Assembly: GCF_028690125.1 (NCBI RefSeq)
Contig: NZ_JAQVBV010000019.1
Location: 1-64,000, forward strand
Direction of reading: 5' to 3'
DNA length: 64,000 nt
Source of the DNA: Bacteroides sp.
GTDB lineage: Bacteria > Bacteroidota > Bacteroidia > Bacteroidales > Bacteroidaceae
In this document: positions 1-9,213 of the stretch, in pieces
Layout: each line of letters starts with the position of its first letter
Numbering within the stretch: the first letter of the stretch is position 1
Made by a program: the position numbers and the translations under genes
The notes under the pieces: generated by a model
What the model was told of the DNA's origin: nothing
The model's input: only the letters and a program-made list of their open reading frames with translations
Databases searched by the model: none

Positions 1-111
1 AGCCATTCCTGAAGGCATCAAACCTTTCGATACATTATCACCTTCAGGCATGGCATTATTAAGAACTTTGATAATTTTATCATCTGTTAATTGAATTGTT
101 TTCATTACCAT
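1..111 (-). CDS. 5' end of an unidentified prophage protein (cut by window edge)
   Basis: The minus-strand frame opens at 111 (or at a second ATG at 105) and stays open off the left edge. About 37 residues are visible, beginning MVMKTIQLTDDKIIKVL. It is hydrophilic with no signal peptide. It lies directly downstream of the tail genes in the same orientation, so it is probably the next gene of the prophage late operon. I do not recognise the family. Confidence 0.6.
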   Translation of the reverse strand, partial: MVMKTIQLTDDKIIKVLNNAMPEGDNVSKGLMPSGMA

Positions 112-119
112 TATACTTT

Positions 120-160
120 TGAGGGGCGTTTAAATTACATTAAAAACAGCCCCGATTTAA
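120..160 (-). terminator. Candidate hairpin terminator between prophage late genes
   Basis: An inverted repeat GGGGC-GTTT / AAAC-(A)-GCCCC surrounds an AT-rich loop. It lies in the 150-bp AT-rich gap between the tail-fibre-like gene and the partial gene at the left edge. The T-rich tract expected of a strong terminator is weak, so this call is tentative. Confidence 0.3.
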
Positions 161-261
161 TATTTATTTATTTGCGTATTTTTGTTATATATTATAACCT
201 ATTTTTAAAGTTCCATATCATTCATTCGGAACGAATATGAATATCTTTTAATCTTTTCATA

Positions 262-1164
262 TCATATTAAACTTTTAAAAGAAATCTGCCCTTCAGCATT
301 GGTTACTTTTTGGAAATCCCCACTATTTACAATTCTCCATTCACAAGTCTCTCCAATGCCAGATGCACTGACACTTGAAACTCCATGAAATACGACAAAG
401 CTATTAAGAGATATCATAACTTTATCCGACGAATCAATTCGCAAACGATATACAGCTCGCCTAAATGTTATTGTAGCATATGATTGTATAGCAAATAAGG
501 ATATACGAACAGATACGCCAATGTACTTTTTATCTGTTGGAAGACTTGCATAAGCGTCTACTCCACCTCCTTTATTTACATAAAAAATATAATCAGTACC
601 TTTAGACAAATCAATCTCTAATAATTCATTCATATTGTACATATCGATAGCAGTACATTTGCTCTGATACCCTCCCTTTATTACACCTTCGACTTCGACC
701 TCATTACACTTAAACTTTCCTAAATGAAAATCGAGAAGCATATTCGGTGAAAAATCATCAGTTCCAAACTTCCTATAATCAGATGTGGCATTACCATTAG
801 CATCTACACCCTGCTGAGAAAACTGGAAATCCCCCCAGAACACAGCACTTGCAAACTTTGCAAAATTAGCCATCAGGACTTCTACGAAAGCATACTTCAT
901 TTTTGTCATAAGAAGCCAGCGGGCTTTACTACCATTTGCTGCATAATCGTCTTTCGGGTTTATGCCTACTGTAGTTCCTAAAATATTAAGAACATAATAT
1001 TCCCCATCGCAAAGTACAACCGGAGTAGACAACTCTGTCATGGTATATATCTCATTAATTCTGAATTCACCAGCAGGATATACCAACGGACCGGGCTTGC
1101 CTGATTCACCAGCATCACCTTTCCGGTTATAAAAGACTTCTCCTGTTTTACTCGCTATAGGCAT
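262..1164 (-). CDS. Tail fibre / host-specificity-like protein with short collagen-like segment
   Basis: 300 aa. Residues about 16-27 form a short collagen-like stretch (KGDAGESGKPGP), common at the trimerisation hinge of phage fibres. The C-terminal half is rich in beta-strand residues. It is the last gene of the tail block and follows a run of similar-sized exported-adhesin-like genes, which suggests a receptor-binding or tail-tip role. The start ATG lies 4 bp after the stop of the upstream gene, consistent with translational coupling. The family is not recognised by name. Confidence 0.5.
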   Translation of the reverse strand: MPIASKTGEVFYNRKGDAGESGKPGPLVYPAGEFRINEIYTMTELSTPVVLCDGEYYVLNILGTTVGINPKDDYAANGSKARWLLMTKMKYAFVEVLMANFAKFASAVFWGDFQFSQQGVDANGNATSDYRKFGTDDFSPNMLLDFHLGKFKCNEVEVEGVIKGGYQSKCTAIDMYNMNELLEIDLSKGTDYIFYVNKGGGVDAYASLPTDKKYIGVSVRISLFAIQSYATITFRRAVYRLRIDSSDKVMISLNSFVVFHGVSSVSASGIGETCEWRIVNSGDFQKVTNAEGQISFKSLI

Positions 1165-1168
1165 ATCA

Positions 1169-2221
1169 TCAATCTTTAGTGGTTATAGTCCAGGCGACAT
1201 TGCCTCCCGCCTGTTGGCACATAGCCTCCGTACAGGTACCCGAAGATGCTGCGGTACTGGCAGTCGATGGATTAAGAATTACTCCAGCAGAATCCATGAA
1301 CACAAAATAGAAAGTCATGTCCTTAGCCTTAGTTGTTTCTCCACGTTTGACGAGAATTGGAGCATACACTACTGTACCATTTGTACCGGAAGTAATCGTT
1401 TCATCTTCAGGAGTCGGATTAGTTAGGATATCGTAAGGATCTGACAAGTCCATGACAGTCTGAGTGTCTAAGCCTATAAGAGTACTATTCTGATACACTT
1501 CCACTTTAAATGTTCCCGTAGTATCAACCATACTATCCGTTACCGTCAGAGTCTTACCAGTTTGTCCAGTAAGCACACCCCAAGCATTATTACCCATCTT
1601 ATACCATTTGTACGTAAGTCCCGATGTTAGTTCAGAAGCTCCCATACGTGCCACTGCAGACAATATTACACTCCCACCCTTTGTCCGGATGGCAAAGTAC
1701 TTATCATCACCTGCTACAATGGTAACTACCTTTTGATTACCTACTCCCTTAGTCATAGGAATAGAATAGACAAACTGTATTTCGTCGGACACATTACCTG
1801 TTGTAACTGTAGCAACTGCCTTAATAGTACAACTCGCACCTGCAGACGCTTTCACCAGATTTTTAAGTATTTGTAATCCGAAATAATTGGTTACTCCAGC
1901 CTGATAAGGTACAAACTTGAAATGCCCAGTTTCACCACCTAAGGTATTAGTTGAGACGTTTCCAGTAAACGCAAGCAGCACATCATTGAAGTACCATTTA
2001 ACCGAGGAAGGCACAACAACACCTTCAGCAACACGAGATGAGGTCAGGATATAGGATAATATAGGCTTCAGGGTGGAAAAATCAGGTGCAATATTAGTCG
2101 GTGCACTTGATTCACCATCATATTCCTGATAGAGATCACCCTTATCGCACATGATAGCCGGCATGTACACGCCGGATTTCTGCGAAAATGTTACTTGGCC
2201 GACTTTACTTGCTACACTCAT
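1169..2221 (-). CDS. Ig-like-domain tail protein
   Basis: 350 aa. The middle (about 170-260) reads as an Ig/BACON-like beta-sandwich segment: it carries the pattern GLTYKWYK followed by LTGQTGKTLTVTDSM and TGTFKVEVYQ, typical of Ig-like repeats in Bacteroides phage and adhesin proteins. No signal peptide is visible. The N-terminus MSVASKVGQVTF resembles that of the downstream gene (MPIASKTGEVFY), so the two may share an attachment motif. The gene start overlaps the end of the upstream 97-aa gene by 17 nt. It is likely a carbohydrate-binding decoration of the tail tip. Confidence 0.5.
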   Translation of the reverse strand: MSVASKVGQVTFSQKSGVYMPAIMCDKGDLYQEYDGESSAPTNIAPDFSTLKPILSYILTSSRVAEGVVVPSSVKWYFNDVLLAFTGNVSTNTLGGETGHFKFVPYQAGVTNYFGLQILKNLVKASAGASCTIKAVATVTTGNVSDEIQFVYSIPMTKGVGNQKVVTIVAGDDKYFAIRTKGGSVILSAVARMGASELTSGLTYKWYKMGNNAWGVLTGQTGKTLTVTDSMVDTTGTFKVEVYQNSTLIGLDTQTVMDLSDPYDILTNPTPEDETITSGTNGTVVYAPILVKRGETTKAKDMTFYFVFMDSAGVILNPSTASTAASSGTCTEAMCQQAGGNVAWTITTKD

Positions 2222-2498
2222 TACTTACCTCCTCTCCGTCTATTACATCATCACTTTTATATTCATCTGGAGTATTCACATCCACAGGATTTTCGGGACC
2301 ATCAATCTCAGCTTTAGCTTCCTGCGGAGTAAGACATATTCCACCTACAGCTTTCGCACGATCGAAAACCGTATCACCTTCGCACTTGGCAACATCAGCC
2401 TGCCATAATAGGACATTACCATCTGCTGTTTCGTTGCGCATCTTGGTTAGTCCCAAACTATCCGCTACTTTTTTTGTTACTTTGATATAAAAAGCCAT
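2205..2498 (-). CDS. Small prophage tail-region protein, unknown
   Basis: 97 aa, highly acidic in its C-terminal 40 residues. It sits between two tail-adhesin-like genes and overlaps the next gene by 17 nt. The N-terminus (MAFYIKVTKKVADSLGL) looks like a short folded domain. It could be an assembly chaperone or a small structural subunit. No motif allows a firmer call. Confidence 0.45.
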   Translation of the reverse strand: MAFYIKVTKKVADSLGLTKMRNETADGNVLLWQADVAKCEGDTVFDRAKAVGGICLTPQEAKAEIDGPENPVDVNTPDEYKSDDVIDGEEVSNECSK

Positions 2499-2522
2499 AA
2501 TCTTGATATTATTAGTTAAACA

Positions 2523-3680
2523 TTATCCATTTTGTCTTACTATGATAAATTCATTGTTTTCTGTCACAATATAGCTACCATCAGAGCTCACAACCGCAAC
2601 AAATGGGCCTCTGTCTTCAACTTCCAATTTCAGCATCATACCGTCTTTAAATGGTATCGAAGGGGTGTAGCCTGTAGCAACAAGGGCATAGCTCCCAGCA
2701 CCAATTTTAGTGTACCATTTGCAAATAAATAATTCTGATGGGCTAGGGATATCTCCTACTGTATCACGAATAATAGGCTTAGGATAAATCATATTAGTTC
2801 CATCTGATACTTGTTGTGGCACACCTTTCCAATCAATATCAAGAGAAGGTATGCGGCGACGTATTGAGGTAGATACATAACTAATATTCATATCTGGAGT
2901 CGAAGCAGGGGAACCTGCTGGGGAATAAGAGGCTTTGCAAACATAAGTAATGCCGGTATCTATTTTGTTACGATCAATCACCATCACATTTTTATTCAGC
3001 GAAACAAATTCCCAGTCATTATCTCCGTTACCGTCCGTTATTTGTTCCAATGCACCTGTATCCAAGACACGATACCAGAAGAATCTACATTTATTCGTAG
3101 TAGTTACATCAATGTCTCCTACAATCAACCTTGCTGTAATCGTCTGCTGCACAACATCACGACAAGGATTCCAATCCAGAGTAGACGGAGAATCAAGCAT
3201 TAATACAGGAATAGCATCTGTACCGTCAATTGCACGCAACAATCGGCTATATTGGAAGACATGTGTCTGGCCGGTACGTAAACTATCCACATACTCAGCA
3301 TAAAACTCAAGCGTAACAGGATTGATTGTAGAAACGTTCTTTTTCACCTGAAGCTTACCTTTTTCTAATCCTGTCTCTGTAATTACATAATTTGCATTAG
3401 ATGAGGTGATAAGTGCCCTTACTCCGTTTATACGTTCATACCACTTCATATTTATAAGAGAAGCATTTACAGCTCCTACTTTAACAAGCGCATCCGGATC
3501 GGTTGCATTACAGCGGGGAAATAACGTCAGAGGGGTGAGCCAATAATCAGGAGTAAATTCATTTTTGTCTGCCTGATAAACTTGCATATCCGGAACACTT
3601 CCAACGACCTCTATATCTCCACTGATTTGGAGCGGACGATAACTGATTGATATTTTACGTTGTTTCGATTGCATAATCAA
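2523..3680 (-). CDS. Tail-tip / baseplate-associated protein, Ig-like
   Basis: 385 aa, mostly predicted beta structure. It contains two Ig-like patterns ending in C-x-WY: FFWYRVLDTGALEQI at about 205-220, and FICKWYTKIGAGSYALVATG at about 320-340. It belongs to an uninterrupted set of tail genes from 8792 downwards, and its start overlaps the stop of the upstream gene by 4 nt (ATGA-type). A structural tail role is inferred from position. I do not recognise the exact family. Confidence 0.45.
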   Translation of the reverse strand: MIMQSKQRKISISYRPLQISGDIEVVGSVPDMQVYQADKNEFTPDYWLTPLTLFPRCNATDPDALVKVGAVNASLINMKWYERINGVRALITSSNANYVITETGLEKGKLQVKKNVSTINPVTLEFYAEYVDSLRTGQTHVFQYSRLLRAIDGTDAIPVLMLDSPSTLDWNPCRDVVQQTITARLIVGDIDVTTTNKCRFFWYRVLDTGALEQITDGNGDNDWEFVSLNKNVMVIDRNKIDTGITYVCKASYSPAGSPASTPDMNISYVSTSIRRRIPSLDIDWKGVPQQVSDGTNMIYPKPIIRDTVGDIPSPSELFICKWYTKIGAGSYALVATGYTPSIPFKDGMMLKLEVEDRGPFVAVVSSDGSYIVTENNEFIIVRQNG

Positions 3681-5254
3681 AAGGTTATAAATTCTGTTGT
3701 TTCGTAATTCTGTTGTCCGTCACGTAGCAGGACACGTGCTATAAACTTACATCCAGTCAATGTCATATAGCCAGGTCCCAAATCATTAAGCGTAAGCGGT
3801 AATGATTTACCCATATCAGCATGAGATACAGACCAAGCGTTATCTTCCGTGACATTACCTGTCTCTCTTGTCCACTCTATGTCTTCATCCAAGATATGAG
3901 AGGTTATATCCTGATTATATAAGATGCCGGTAATAGTCAATGTGGTTACAAATTTCTCCGCATCGAAATACCAACCGTTTGAGCTGTTAATGTCAATTGA
4001 AAATTCGGGATTTCCCTCAATCATTGCCCAGCCGGTAGTTGCGTATTTAGGTTCTTCAGTTGTTCCAGCTATCAGGCACATCCACTTACAGCCGTAATGG
4101 TAGACAGTATCATATATGCCGGTCGTTGATTGGTAAGGTGTATCCGTTGCTTCGGTTGCAGACCACTTGCCACGGTTGTTTTCTGTACGTATAGTTTGCC
4201 CTTTGTAGTCGATACGAAATATATCCTGCAATGCAATACCACGACAATAGATGTAGCTATGTCGGTAGTTGATGGGTAAGTTATCAAATAGCAAGAGCTG
4301 CTTTAACTTACCGATTATAACTGAATAATTAGACTCTTCAAGAATGGGTTTCGTCACTCCATCCAGCATACAGATACATTTCTCACGACTTGAAATATAC
4401 CACCAGCCCTGTCGATCTTCATTCACAGGATTACCTCGATGGGTCAGGATCATCAATGGCTCAGGAGGATAGTTCTTACCTCCAGGCACTTCACTATCAG
4501 GGTACATAAACGCGTTGATATTGTTAGCAGACGTGTCTACATGAAGAATGCGCAACCATGATGTTCTATGCTCTCCTCCTCCGGCAGCAAGGTTATTCAC
4601 CGATCCATATACAACATCATTTTCCGCCATTCCGGTAAAATCATTCTCCCACTGCTTACGAAGAGGCAATAAGTATGTACCATCTTCGAGTAGCTTTACA
4701 CTCTCAATCGTGCCGGCTTCGGAGAATGAATAATCACTCTCCATAGCAGACAAACGATTAAAAATAAGCTCCTGGACCGTCAGCGAGTGCCGCAACTCCA
4801 TGCGGTCAGCCTGTATTCTACCATCTTTTAGCAGTATGCCCATACCCGCTATGAGTGAATCCATGACTTCGCCAACTTCCAAGCCGCTTTTTGCCTGAAT
4901 CAAACCATAAGATATTAAACCTCTCAGGAATTTAATTAGTCCCGCAGCTTCATCATCATTAAGTTTGCTCAAAAATCTAGTACCAAAATCCTTTTCAGTT
5001 GCCAGAAAAGACAATTTGTAGTGTTCCCGATTGTCTGTTGTAGAGATATCTGGATCATTAATCAGAACATATAATTTAGCCTCACTTTCTACTGAAATAA
5101 TCTGCAAAGGATAAGGGAAGTATTCTTCTTCATCAGTATTCCGGGCATAAGCCTCAGCTTCCTCTAAAGTAGAGAACTTCTCTGAAGAATCCATCGGGCG
5201 ATTCGTAGTACGTTTATATTGCAGAGCAAAGCTGCTTCCGTTCATCTTTACCAT
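3677..5254 (-). CDS. Large tail protein, function unknown
   Basis: 525 aa in the tail operon, placed 2 bp after the stop of the upstream 523-aa gene. Around residues 80-190 it has alternating helical segments (FLSKLNDDEAAGLIKFLRGL and MDSLIAGMGILLKDGRIQAD), an arrangement seen in proteins that link the baseplate to fibres. The C-terminal third is beta-rich with an Ig-like look. It is probably part of the distal tail. No catalytic motif is visible. Confidence 0.4.
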   Translation of the reverse strand: MVKMNGSSFALQYKRTTNRPMDSSEKFSTLEEAEAYARNTDEEEYFPYPLQIISVESEAKLYVLINDPDISTTDNREHYKLSFLATEKDFGTRFLSKLNDDEAAGLIKFLRGLISYGLIQAKSGLEVGEVMDSLIAGMGILLKDGRIQADRMELRHSLTVQELIFNRLSAMESDYSFSEAGTIESVKLLEDGTYLLPLRKQWENDFTGMAENDVVYGSVNNLAAGGGEHRTSWLRILHVDTSANNINAFMYPDSEVPGGKNYPPEPLMILTHRGNPVNEDRQGWWYISSREKCICMLDGVTKPILEESNYSVIIGKLKQLLLFDNLPINYRHSYIYCRGIALQDIFRIDYKGQTIRTENNRGKWSATEATDTPYQSTTGIYDTVYHYGCKWMCLIAGTTEEPKYATTGWAMIEGNPEFSIDINSSNGWYFDAEKFVTTLTITGILYNQDITSHILDEDIEWTRETGNVTEDNAWSVSHADMGKSLPLTLNDLGPGYMTLTGCKFIARVLLRDGQQNYETTEFITF

Positions 5255-5256
5255 AG

Positions 5257-6828
5257 TTATTCTACTTTAAAAGTGAATGTATCAGGATCATTAAGTCCTC
5301 CAGTCTTAACAATCCACATCTTATACTCTATAGCTTCACTACCGTTAGCACCTTCAACGGATATAGATATAGGTCCACTAGTAATCTCTGTATCTTCCAT
5401 GAAGTTACCGGGGTAAGCAATCAGAGATAAATCTTTTATCGTTCCTGAAGGAATACAAATGGCAATCATCTTCCACTGGCCAACATTAAACTTATAAGTG
5501 CCTGAACCGTTATACAAACCACTATTCAACAATCCCCTCACATCAGAAGAAGAAACAGGAACCGTATTACATACACCGGCAAACCATTTACGCCGAACGT
5601 TCACACTGATGGAATCTTTCAATGTCAATTCAGGCAATTTGCCGTCAGAGCTTGCAGAATATATCACCTCTGCTGTATATGTTTCGTTTTGTAAATACAA
5701 ACCAGTCAATTGTCGTTTAGCAGTTTGCACTCCTCCGGCTTCTTCCGAGAAAATAAGTTTATTAGATTCTAAGCCGTCATAGAATGATTTTTTCATAATC
5801 CCCTGACCATTCCGTGTAGTGGTATAAGTTATATAGCCCTTGGATGTTCCATATTCAACCTCATTAGCAGTAGACAATCTACCGGTCAATCTAGCAGAAG
5901 ATTGTTTCTCCAACATAGTAACGAAAACGTCTTCATAGGACATTCCTTGTGGAAGGATATCACCGGTTTTAATGTATCCCGTTTGTGGAGAAGTAACAAG
6001 TATGTTTCGTGAGAGTCTTAATGAAGCACTATCCTGTTCCCCACCACTAGGTGTACCATCTACATATTGGTTATCAAACTTAATCTTAGTATTATTGAAT
6101 ATGACATGCAGTGATATCTTAAATACATAACTGTTCAACCCTTCTAAGATTTGATTCAATTCAGGCACACTGCTTTCATTCCTTACAAATCGCTTACCGT
6201 TAAAGAAAACATAGTTGCAGCTCAATATACGATTTAATAGTTCAGCATACCATACCGGGCAACCTTCTGCATTTCCTAATGTGAAGATCTTCAATGTTGA
6301 TTCAGAGCTAAATAGTTCAATAACATCGCCATCAGGTCCCATAAACTGCTCATTATTCACTATAAATGACCAGTCGCTATCCTTAAATCCACCGGGAACA
6401 CGAAAATCAAAAAGATATTGTTTACCTTCAATGATAAAGACACAATCAGTTCTTTGCATATTATCTTTCATAGAATACTGTACAAGGGTAGTTTGAGCTA
6501 GTTTTGATTGATCATCTGTTACTTCAAACAGTTCACTCAAATTTCCATTCAATTCTACTTTATAATATCCATTGTCCAAGCCTGTCAAAGTATAGTAATA
6601 CAATGTAGTAGTGTCATTCATAGCCCAAATATTCCATGCTATTGGTAATCTCACATCTGTCAAAGCATCAATGACATAACCTGATAAATCGTTCTTCTCC
6701 GAAACAGTGACTACCTCGATAAGAATCTGATCAGTAGGAGCAAACTTTTGAATATATCTGCTGTACATGCCATATCTATCAGTAGATGGATTGAAGAATA
6801 GCGGGGTAAATGGACTTATTCGTAACAT
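5257..6828 (-). CDS. Large tail protein, function unknown
   Basis: 523 aa, encoded 2 bp downstream of the tail gene at 6831. It is rich in aromatic and beta-forming residues and has no transmembrane segment or signal peptide. It probably follows the tail-tip protein in assembly order. Related large Bacteroides phage proteins occur in the same position, but I cannot name a family with confidence. Confidence 0.4.
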   Translation of the reverse strand: MLRISPFTPLFFNPSTDRYGMYSRYIQKFAPTDQILIEVVTVSEKNDLSGYVIDALTDVRLPIAWNIWAMNDTTTLYYYTLTGLDNGYYKVELNGNLSELFEVTDDQSKLAQTTLVQYSMKDNMQRTDCVFIIEGKQYLFDFRVPGGFKDSDWSFIVNNEQFMGPDGDVIELFSSESTLKIFTLGNAEGCPVWYAELLNRILSCNYVFFNGKRFVRNESSVPELNQILEGLNSYVFKISLHVIFNNTKIKFDNQYVDGTPSGGEQDSASLRLSRNILVTSPQTGYIKTGDILPQGMSYEDVFVTMLEKQSSARLTGRLSTANEVEYGTSKGYITYTTTRNGQGIMKKSFYDGLESNKLIFSEEAGGVQTAKRQLTGLYLQNETYTAEVIYSASSDGKLPELTLKDSISVNVRRKWFAGVCNTVPVSSSDVRGLLNSGLYNGSGTYKFNVGQWKMIAICIPSGTIKDLSLIAYPGNFMEDTEITSGPISISVEGANGSEAIEYKMWIVKTGGLNDPDTFTFKVE

Positions 6829-6830
6829 GG

Positions 6831-8792
6831 TTATTCACACTTTGAAACAGATTGGACAATAAGTTTATACTTGGAGCCATCAGCCCTGCCAATACAAACA
6901 TCTACATTCTCATAATATCCAGCATACAGATATCCCCCCTCTTCCACTGTTATAATACTATCGCTATTTTTAGGGATATCACACTCAGAAGTTTCAACAC
7001 TCACAATTCCACACGTTGCAAGTCTCTCGTTTATTGTAAAATCGTCTTTTAATGCAATATCATTCACTGCTACATCGCTATTTCCATCAGATGAGGCAAA
7101 TTTTAGTTTGCCGGCAAAAACACCTAAAAATTTCTTATTCGCTTCAAGCATAGCACGCTGCCAATACATTGAGTTAAACATCATTGTAGAGTTCAGAACA
7201 CCGGTAACAGTATATCCATTGCGAACCAGAACATATTTATCCGTAGAAGAGTCATATTTAGCACCTACAAAAAACACATCATTATCACTCTTATTATCAG
7301 TTGTATCCTTACCTCTTTCTTGAACCAGGAACTCGATACCATATACATCTGCACGATAAGGGCTGATAAGCTCTAGTTTATTGGTAGTGACATTTATTCC
7401 GGATGTATATTCTGTAGTGAAGCGAAATTCATCACGACCATTAATATTGTCATATTCCTGTTTTTCATAACCTACGCTAACAGTAGAATAAATCCTACTT
7501 TCATCAACTGAATAACTAAAATTCGAGTGATTGACACCTATTTCTTTAACAATATCCTTCGTAAACAGGCTATCCCTATGCACAAAGCGAATAGTGTTAC
7601 CGTCTATTTTCTGCACAAATCCGAATTCCGATTCCATCCAGTCCATAAACTTCTTGTAAGAAGTATATATTTTAGCTTCAAGTATTCCACGCACACTTTC
7701 GGCTGCGAGTATCAAAGCCATATCAAGTCGTTCATCGACACCTGAATTAATCTCACAAAATATTTCTTTTTTTTCTGTATTTATGCTCTTTATCAATCCT
7801 TTTAAAAGATTAATCGGAGGAATTACATCGACAGATACCGGCTTATCAATTGAACTATACTTGATAGAGAACTCCTTAAACTTACTTATCTTTAAATATG
7901 AGCTGGTATATGGATCTGCGGTAAAATCAATCTTTAGTAAATTACCAGCTCTGGCATAACGGCTTGATACCTTCACTGTACAATTTACATCAAATTCGTT
8001 TCCGTTCCCTGAATAAAAGCTGCCAACAGTAGTATTAGCGTGTCCTTCTATAATTACCATCCTTATACTAAAAGCACTATTAGAACTCCGAACAACATGG
8101 AAATTCATTTTTACTTCTACTTCAGTGGTAGCATTGAACTTTATTAAACCTCCATAGTTACTGGGATCGAAGTTATCAAGCAATGTAATAACACTACTAT
8201 TATACATCTCCGATTTATCACCGTCAAGCAAAGGAAAAACGATAGTATTTCCTGTATTCTGACCATTGTAGTTTATTACTACTTCATCATTTTTAGGTGC
8301 AACAGGCTCTTTACTTCCAAAATCCTTGTCGTAGGGATAGTATTTCACAGAATTGAATACTGAAATCCTATCATAGTTCAATACTTTATCGCTTTTAACC
8401 TCAGATACAGGAATCTCATATTGAGTAGATTTCCTTGCTTTTAAAAGACTATCAATACTATCATCTATAGAATTAACAGACACAACATATCCATCATGAG
8501 AAAACGTACTAAAATCTAATTGACAGGTGAATAGTTGATTAGAATATGTATGATTGTTATCTATGCACAATACAGTAATAGTAGCATTGGAATTGAATTC
8601 ATTCTTAAAATATTCCTCAAGTAGAAGATAAAATGCAAAATCAATAAATTCAAATTTAGATGTGAATGTACGTACTACGCCACCAAGATCCGACCGTTTA
8701 AGTGAATACTTTATTTCATCCCAATTCCTTAAACAAGAAATAGGGATATCATATGAGACTCCGGCAACAGTAAGCGCGTATTTGCAAAGCAT
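6831..8792 (-). CDS. Tail-tip protein, intact paralogue of the broken copy at 54487-55766
   Basis: 653 aa from the ATG at 8792 (MLCKYALTV). I prefer this start to one 16 codons upstream because the paralogue starts with the same MLCK motif and the distance to the shared 63-bp upstream block is conserved. The N-terminal ~120 residues (SYDIPISCLRNWDEIKYSLK, then RTFTSKFEFIDFAFYLL) match the second copy closely. The arrangement resembles distal-tail proteins with an N-terminal tail-tube-binding domain and a later adhesive part. It is the first gene after the terminator/promoter element at 8808-8870, so it probably starts the tail-tip operon. Confidence 0.55.
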   Translation of the reverse strand: MLCKYALTVAGVSYDIPISCLRNWDEIKYSLKRSDLGGVVRTFTSKFEFIDFAFYLLLEEYFKNEFNSNATITVLCIDNNHTYSNQLFTCQLDFSTFSHDGYVVSVNSIDDSIDSLLKARKSTQYEIPVSEVKSDKVLNYDRISVFNSVKYYPYDKDFGSKEPVAPKNDEVVINYNGQNTGNTIVFPLLDGDKSEMYNSSVITLLDNFDPSNYGGLIKFNATTEVEVKMNFHVVRSSNSAFSIRMVIIEGHANTTVGSFYSGNGNEFDVNCTVKVSSRYARAGNLLKIDFTADPYTSSYLKISKFKEFSIKYSSIDKPVSVDVIPPINLLKGLIKSINTEKKEIFCEINSGVDERLDMALILAAESVRGILEAKIYTSYKKFMDWMESEFGFVQKIDGNTIRFVHRDSLFTKDIVKEIGVNHSNFSYSVDESRIYSTVSVGYEKQEYDNINGRDEFRFTTEYTSGINVTTNKLELISPYRADVYGIEFLVQERGKDTTDNKSDNDVFFVGAKYDSSTDKYVLVRNGYTVTGVLNSTMMFNSMYWQRAMLEANKKFLGVFAGKLKFASSDGNSDVAVNDIALKDDFTINERLATCGIVSVETSECDIPKNSDSIITVEEGGYLYAGYYENVDVCIGRADGSKYKLIVQSVSKCE

Positions 8793-8807
8793 TTTAAATC
8801 TTATTTG

Positions 8808-8870
8808 AACGTTCACGGGCAAATATAAAGAAAAAGCCAACCGGTATTCCGATTGGCTAAATTCTTGAAA
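8808..8870 (-). promoter_or_regulatory. 63-bp duplicated terminator/promoter element (copy 1)
   Basis: This 63-bp block is identical to 55781-55843. On the minus strand it holds a near-perfect 10-bp hairpin (AGCCAATCGG / CCGGTTGGCT, one GU pair) followed by TTTTTC, which is an intrinsic terminator for transcripts coming from the cargo/sigma region. Directly after it comes TATATTTG, an exact match to the Bacteroidales -7 element TAnnTTTG. The -33 element is poor. The tail gene starts about 16 nt further on. Confidence 0.7.
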
Positions 8871-8954
8871 TGCTCACCTTGCAAAAACAGGCTATAACTT
8901 ACTGTTTTTCAGCATTATTTCTAATTCTAAAAATATTAAGGACTTTTCTATATG

Positions 8955-9190
8955 CCTCAAAGCAAGTGGTCAGTTACCCTTTAAATAAGCATTGAGTGAA
9001 CTCCGAGCTATACCTAAATGCTTAACTAAATCCATTTGGGTACAACTTTTTTTTCAAGATCTTCAAGTATGGCTTCCCATATCATTATTATATCCTTTTT
9101 GATTTCATTGAACGGCGGCAATAGACCCTTATTCAGGGGAAAATGTCTAACCTCTTCACATAATCCATTTTTAAATAGTTCATACTAAAT
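8955..9190 (-). pseudogene. Decayed helix-turn-helix regulator
   Basis: In the minus-strand frames the gap holds two adjoining coding pieces with no start codon. One reads ...VRHFPLNKGLLPPFN and runs to ILEDLEKK; the other reads TQMDLVKHLGIARSSLNAYL and ends at a stop. They are separated by a frameshift at an A8 run near 9046-9053. The second piece is a typical HTH recognition segment (DLVKHLG-IARSSLNAYLK). I read this as a broken small DNA-binding protein left in the cargo slot. The remainder of 8872-9213 shows nothing else. Confidence 0.55.
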
Positions 9191-9213
9191 TGACGTAAGA
9201 TTAATCTAAAAAA

